From Bacteroides sp. (GTDB lineage Bacteria > Bacteroidota > Bacteroidia > Bacteroidales > Bacteroidaceae): a DNA stretch of 8,381 nucleotides. Position numbers and translations under genes: made by a program. Shown piece by piece: positions 6,601 through 8,381 of the stretch. The number at the start of each line of letters is the position of its first letter. The first letter of the stretch is position 1. The notes below the pieces were generated by a model. The model was not told the DNA's origin, made no database searches, and saw only the letters and a list, made by a program, of their open reading frames with translations. The DNA is taken from contig DXOJ01000395.1 in assembly GCA_019412865.1 (NCBI GenBank), positions 1 through 8,381 on the forward strand. Reading direction: 5' to 3'.

Positions 6601-7995
6601 TTACTTTTTTCTTCTTTCTTCGAGTTCTGTTGATATCTCATAGAGTCTTTTTTCATTTAACGGATAACGTGAAATGAAGAATGCTGATAGCATGGTGGCA
6701 ATTGCCGGGAAAATACTCATCATCATACAAATGCCGGTTTGAGCAAAGTCAGATTGAATTACATTTGCTTTGAAACCGAAATAAGCTAGTAACCATCCGG
6801 TCAAAGCACCTCCAATAGTCCAACCGAACTTTTGAGACATGGACGAAGAAGAAAATATCAGACCGGTTGCACGTCTTCCGGTTTTCCATTCGGAGTAATC
6901 TGATATATCTGCATACATAGACCATAACAAGGGAGAAATAATACCCGCACAGATACTTATTAAGACCTGTAAACAAAGAATTCCCCAGATAAAATCTTTA
7001 GGAAGGAAGTAGAATAAAACGCTTAGAATGGTAGCGCCAACCATTGCCATAAAATAAGTTTTCTTTTTACCGATTCTCTTGGTCAAGGATGGCACAAACA
7101 TGATTCCGAGAATATTGGCTGCTTGGCCTAATACCAAGTAGATAGTAATTAGAGTAATGGCACTGTTCATGAGTGAGAAAGAGAATGTATCGGAGCTGTC
7201 TACATAATATTTGAAATAGAATACAGCGGAACCGTCACGAAGAGAATTGAAAACTAATGCCATGATTCCTGCACATAAAAGAATCCACCAGGGTTTGTTT
7301 CTGCCCAGATCTTTCAGATCTTCTTTCAGCGACCCTTTTTCTTCTTTTATGGGCTGCACTCTTTCTTTTGTCCATAGAAAAGTTAATAAGAACATTCCAC
7401 TAGCCATAATCGCAAATACGACTGCAGCCATTTGCCAGCCGAAAGCGATATCGGGTATATTCTCCGTTATCTTCATTTTACTGAATATATCGACCAGTGG
7501 CTCAATGAGGAATAGTACCAGAATACTTCCTCCAAAAGCAAATGTCATGCGGTAGGAGGAAAACTCTGTGCGTACTTGCGGATTGGCAGACATTACTCCT
7601 AATAGAGATGCGTATGGAACATTGATTAATGAATATACCATCATCATAAGGGTGTATGTGGCATAAGCAAATATTATTTTGGTAGTCATGTTATCTCCAA
7701 AAGAGGAGAAGGTCAGTATACCACAGATGCCGAATGGTATGGCTACCCATAGTAGGTAGGGGCGGAATTTACCCCAGCGTGAGCTTGTCCGATCGCCTAA
7801 TATTCCAACAAACGGATCGAGGAAAGTGTCCCAAATGCGTGTGATAAGGAACATTGTTCCTACCACTGCCGAAGAGATACCTACCACGTCTGTGTAGAAG
7901 AATAGCAGATACATTGTGAATAACTTCCAAAACATGGAAGAAGCAGCATCTCCTAATCCATACCCGATTTTTTCTCTTAGTTTTATGTTTTCCAT
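6601..7995 (-). CDS. GPH-family (MelB-like) sugar:cation symporter
   Basis: A 464-residue inner-membrane protein with about 12 hydrophobic segments, the usual length for the glycoside-pentoside-hexuronide symporters within the MFS. The family signature is clear: RIWDTFLDPFVGILGDRT followed by SRWGKFRPY (53-80), and later YADISDYSEWKTGRRATG (361-378). Compared by eye with E. coli MelB, Asp16, Asp56, Asp60 and Lys389 match Asp19, Asp55, Asp59 and Lys377. MelB Asn58, which shapes Na+ selectivity, is Leu59 here, and Asp124 is Asn125. The central cytoplasmic loop is at about 209-235. It probably imports the oligosaccharide left after periplasmic trimming, passing it to the GH130 enzyme encoded just upstream; a similar symporter sits next to the GH130 gene in the Bacteroides fragilis mannan operon. 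The substrate is inferred only from context. It begins 10 nt after the GH130 stop, at the first Met, which directly precedes the typical KLREKIGYGLGD opening of the family. Confidence 0.92.
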   Translation of the reverse strand: MENIKLREKIGYGLGDAASSMFWKLFTMYLLFFYTDVVGISSAVVGTMFLITRIWDTFLDPFVGILGDRTSSRWGKFRPYLLWVAIPFGICGILTFSSFGDNMTTKIIFAYATYTLMMMVYSLINVPYASLLGVMSANPQVRTEFSSYRMTFAFGGSILVLFLIEPLVDIFSKMKITENIPDIAFGWQMAAVVFAIMASGMFLLTFLWTKERVQPIKEEKGSLKEDLKDLGRNKPWWILLCAGIMALVFNSLRDGSAVFYFKYYVDSSDTFSFSLMNSAITLITIYLVLGQAANILGIMFVPSLTKRIGKKKTYFMAMVGATILSVLFYFLPKDFIWGILCLQVLISICAGIISPLLWSMYADISDYSEWKTGRRATGLIFSSSSMSQKFGWTIGGALTGWLLAYFGFKANVIQSDFAQTGICMMMSIFPAIATMLSAFFISRYPLNEKRLYEISTELEERRKK

Positions 7996-8005
7996 GGTGA
8001 TGTAT

Positions 8006-8381
8006 TTATTGTTTCAGGTATTGTTTATTGTGGTTTACCATAGTAATGATCCGCTTCACAGATTCTATAGAACGGAAACCGTCGGTTGGTGTGTGCAGAC
8101 AATAATCTACAAGCTGGCTTACTGTTGATTCGGCTACATGAAGACGGGTGTCCGAAGACGCATAATAGATATAAATTTTTCCGTTATCATCTTCAATCCA
8201 TCCGTTTGAGAATAATACATTCGATACATCACCGATTCTTTCTTCTCCTATAGGGGCCATGAAATAACCTGCAGGTTCAGCTATAATTTCTGTCGGATCT
8301 TCTAAAGAAGTCATGTATAAGTATAATACATAGTCGTCCCTTAAAAAGTGCCCATCTGCGGAATATTGTACGGAAACAGTA
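8006..8381 (-). CDS. GH130 beta-mannoside phosphorylase-like protein, C-terminal fragment
   Basis: Only the last 124 codons are in the window; the frame stays open to the edge, so the start is missing because of the window and not through mutation. The visible part carries features I recognise from GH130 C-termini: LEDPTEIIAEPAGYF, then GEERIGDVSNVLFSNGWI, then YIYYASSDTRLHVAESTVSQLVDYCLHTP. GH130 enzymes cleave beta-mannosides with inorganic phosphate and release alpha-mannose-1-phosphate; a minority are hydrolases. The sequence seems closest to the mannosylglucose phosphorylase type (GH130_1), but the catalytic Asp and most phosphate-binding residues lie outside the window, so subfamily and activity are not settled. 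It is the most upstream gene seen and its stop is 10 nt before the symporter, which argues for co-transcription. The Met at 8314 is internal and is not a real start, since the family motif continues upstream of it. Confidence 0.88.
   Translation of the reverse strand, partial: TVSVQYSADGHFLRDDYVLYLYMTSLEDPTEIIAEPAGYFMAPIGEERIGDVSNVLFSNGWIEDDNGKIYIYYASSDTRLHVAESTVSQLVDYCLHTPTDGFRSIESVKRIITMVNHNKQYLKQ

Larger units (their letters stand above)
1123..8381 (-). other. Operon: GH130 - GPH symporter - GH78 - SGNH-like - SASA esterase
   Basis: Five genes in the same direction have gaps of 10, 25, -4 and 15 nt and end at a strong intrinsic terminator. No promoter-like TAnnTTTG element was noticed in the junctions. 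The unit therefore seems to be a single transcript whose promoter and first gene or genes lie upstream of the window. Predicted locations divide the work: two secreted esterases and a lipoprotein rhamnosidase in the periplasm, a symporter in the inner membrane, and a phosphorylase in the cytoplasm. No SusC/SusD pair or regulator is visible. Confidence 0.8.

Noticed and set aside
7247..7555. Plus-strand open frame of 102 codons inside the symporter gene
   Set aside because: It lies wholly opposite a clear GPH coding sequence, shows no family motif and has no promoter or plausible partner; it is an antisense shadow.
8006..8314. Small stand-alone gene of 102 codons starting at 8314
   Set aside because: The frame is open and GH130-like upstream of this Met to the window edge, so it is the C-terminus of a larger protein.
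1..8381. CRISPR arrays, tRNA or rRNA genes, insertion sequences, transposases, defence genes
   Set aside because: No spaced direct repeats, RNA gene signatures, terminal inverted repeats or transposase-like proteins were seen on either strand.

Overview
The window looks like Bacteroides or a close relative (Bacteroidales). The reasons are moderate-to-low GC, starts without Shine-Dalgarno sequences, a Bacteroides-type promoter (TTG, 19 bp, TATCTTTG), a Bacteroidetes-style lipoprotein signal, and a carbohydrate-use gene cluster typical of gut Bacteroides. Genus is inferred from these traits; species cannot be told from this sequence. All recognisable genes lie on the minus strand, so the text below reads from high to low coordinates.

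Positions 8381 to 1123 hold the downstream part of one operon-like gene string. It runs from the C-terminal part of a GH130 beta-mannoside phosphorylase-like protein (its start lies outside the window), to a GPH-family (MelB-like) sugar:cation symporter, a GH78 alpha-L-rhamnosidase lipoprotein, a small secreted SGNH-like protein (DUF5040-like), and a secreted sialate O-acetylesterase-family (SASA) esterase with an inserted jelly-roll domain. Gaps are 10, 25, -4 (an ATGA overlap) and 15 nt. A strong hairpin followed by a T run lies 23 nt after the last stop. No SusC/SusD pair, regulator or endo-acting enzyme is visible; if present, they are upstream, beyond position 8381.

Positions 1011 to 1 hold a separate transcription unit: a GNAT/YghO-like N-acetyltransferase-type protein, cut by the window edge, with its own promoter just past the operon terminator.

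Working model (inference): the two secreted esterases remove O-acyl groups and the GH78 lipoprotein removes alpha-L-rhamnose in the periplasm. The GPH symporter imports the trimmed beta-mannoside, and the GH130 enzyme phosphorolyses it in the cytoplasm to mannose-1-phosphate. This points to an acetylated glycan that carries both rhamnose and beta-linked mannose. All the protein families are known; the combination is the interesting part. The only non-coding stretch of note is the 177-nt gap at 1012-1188, which holds the terminator and the promoter.
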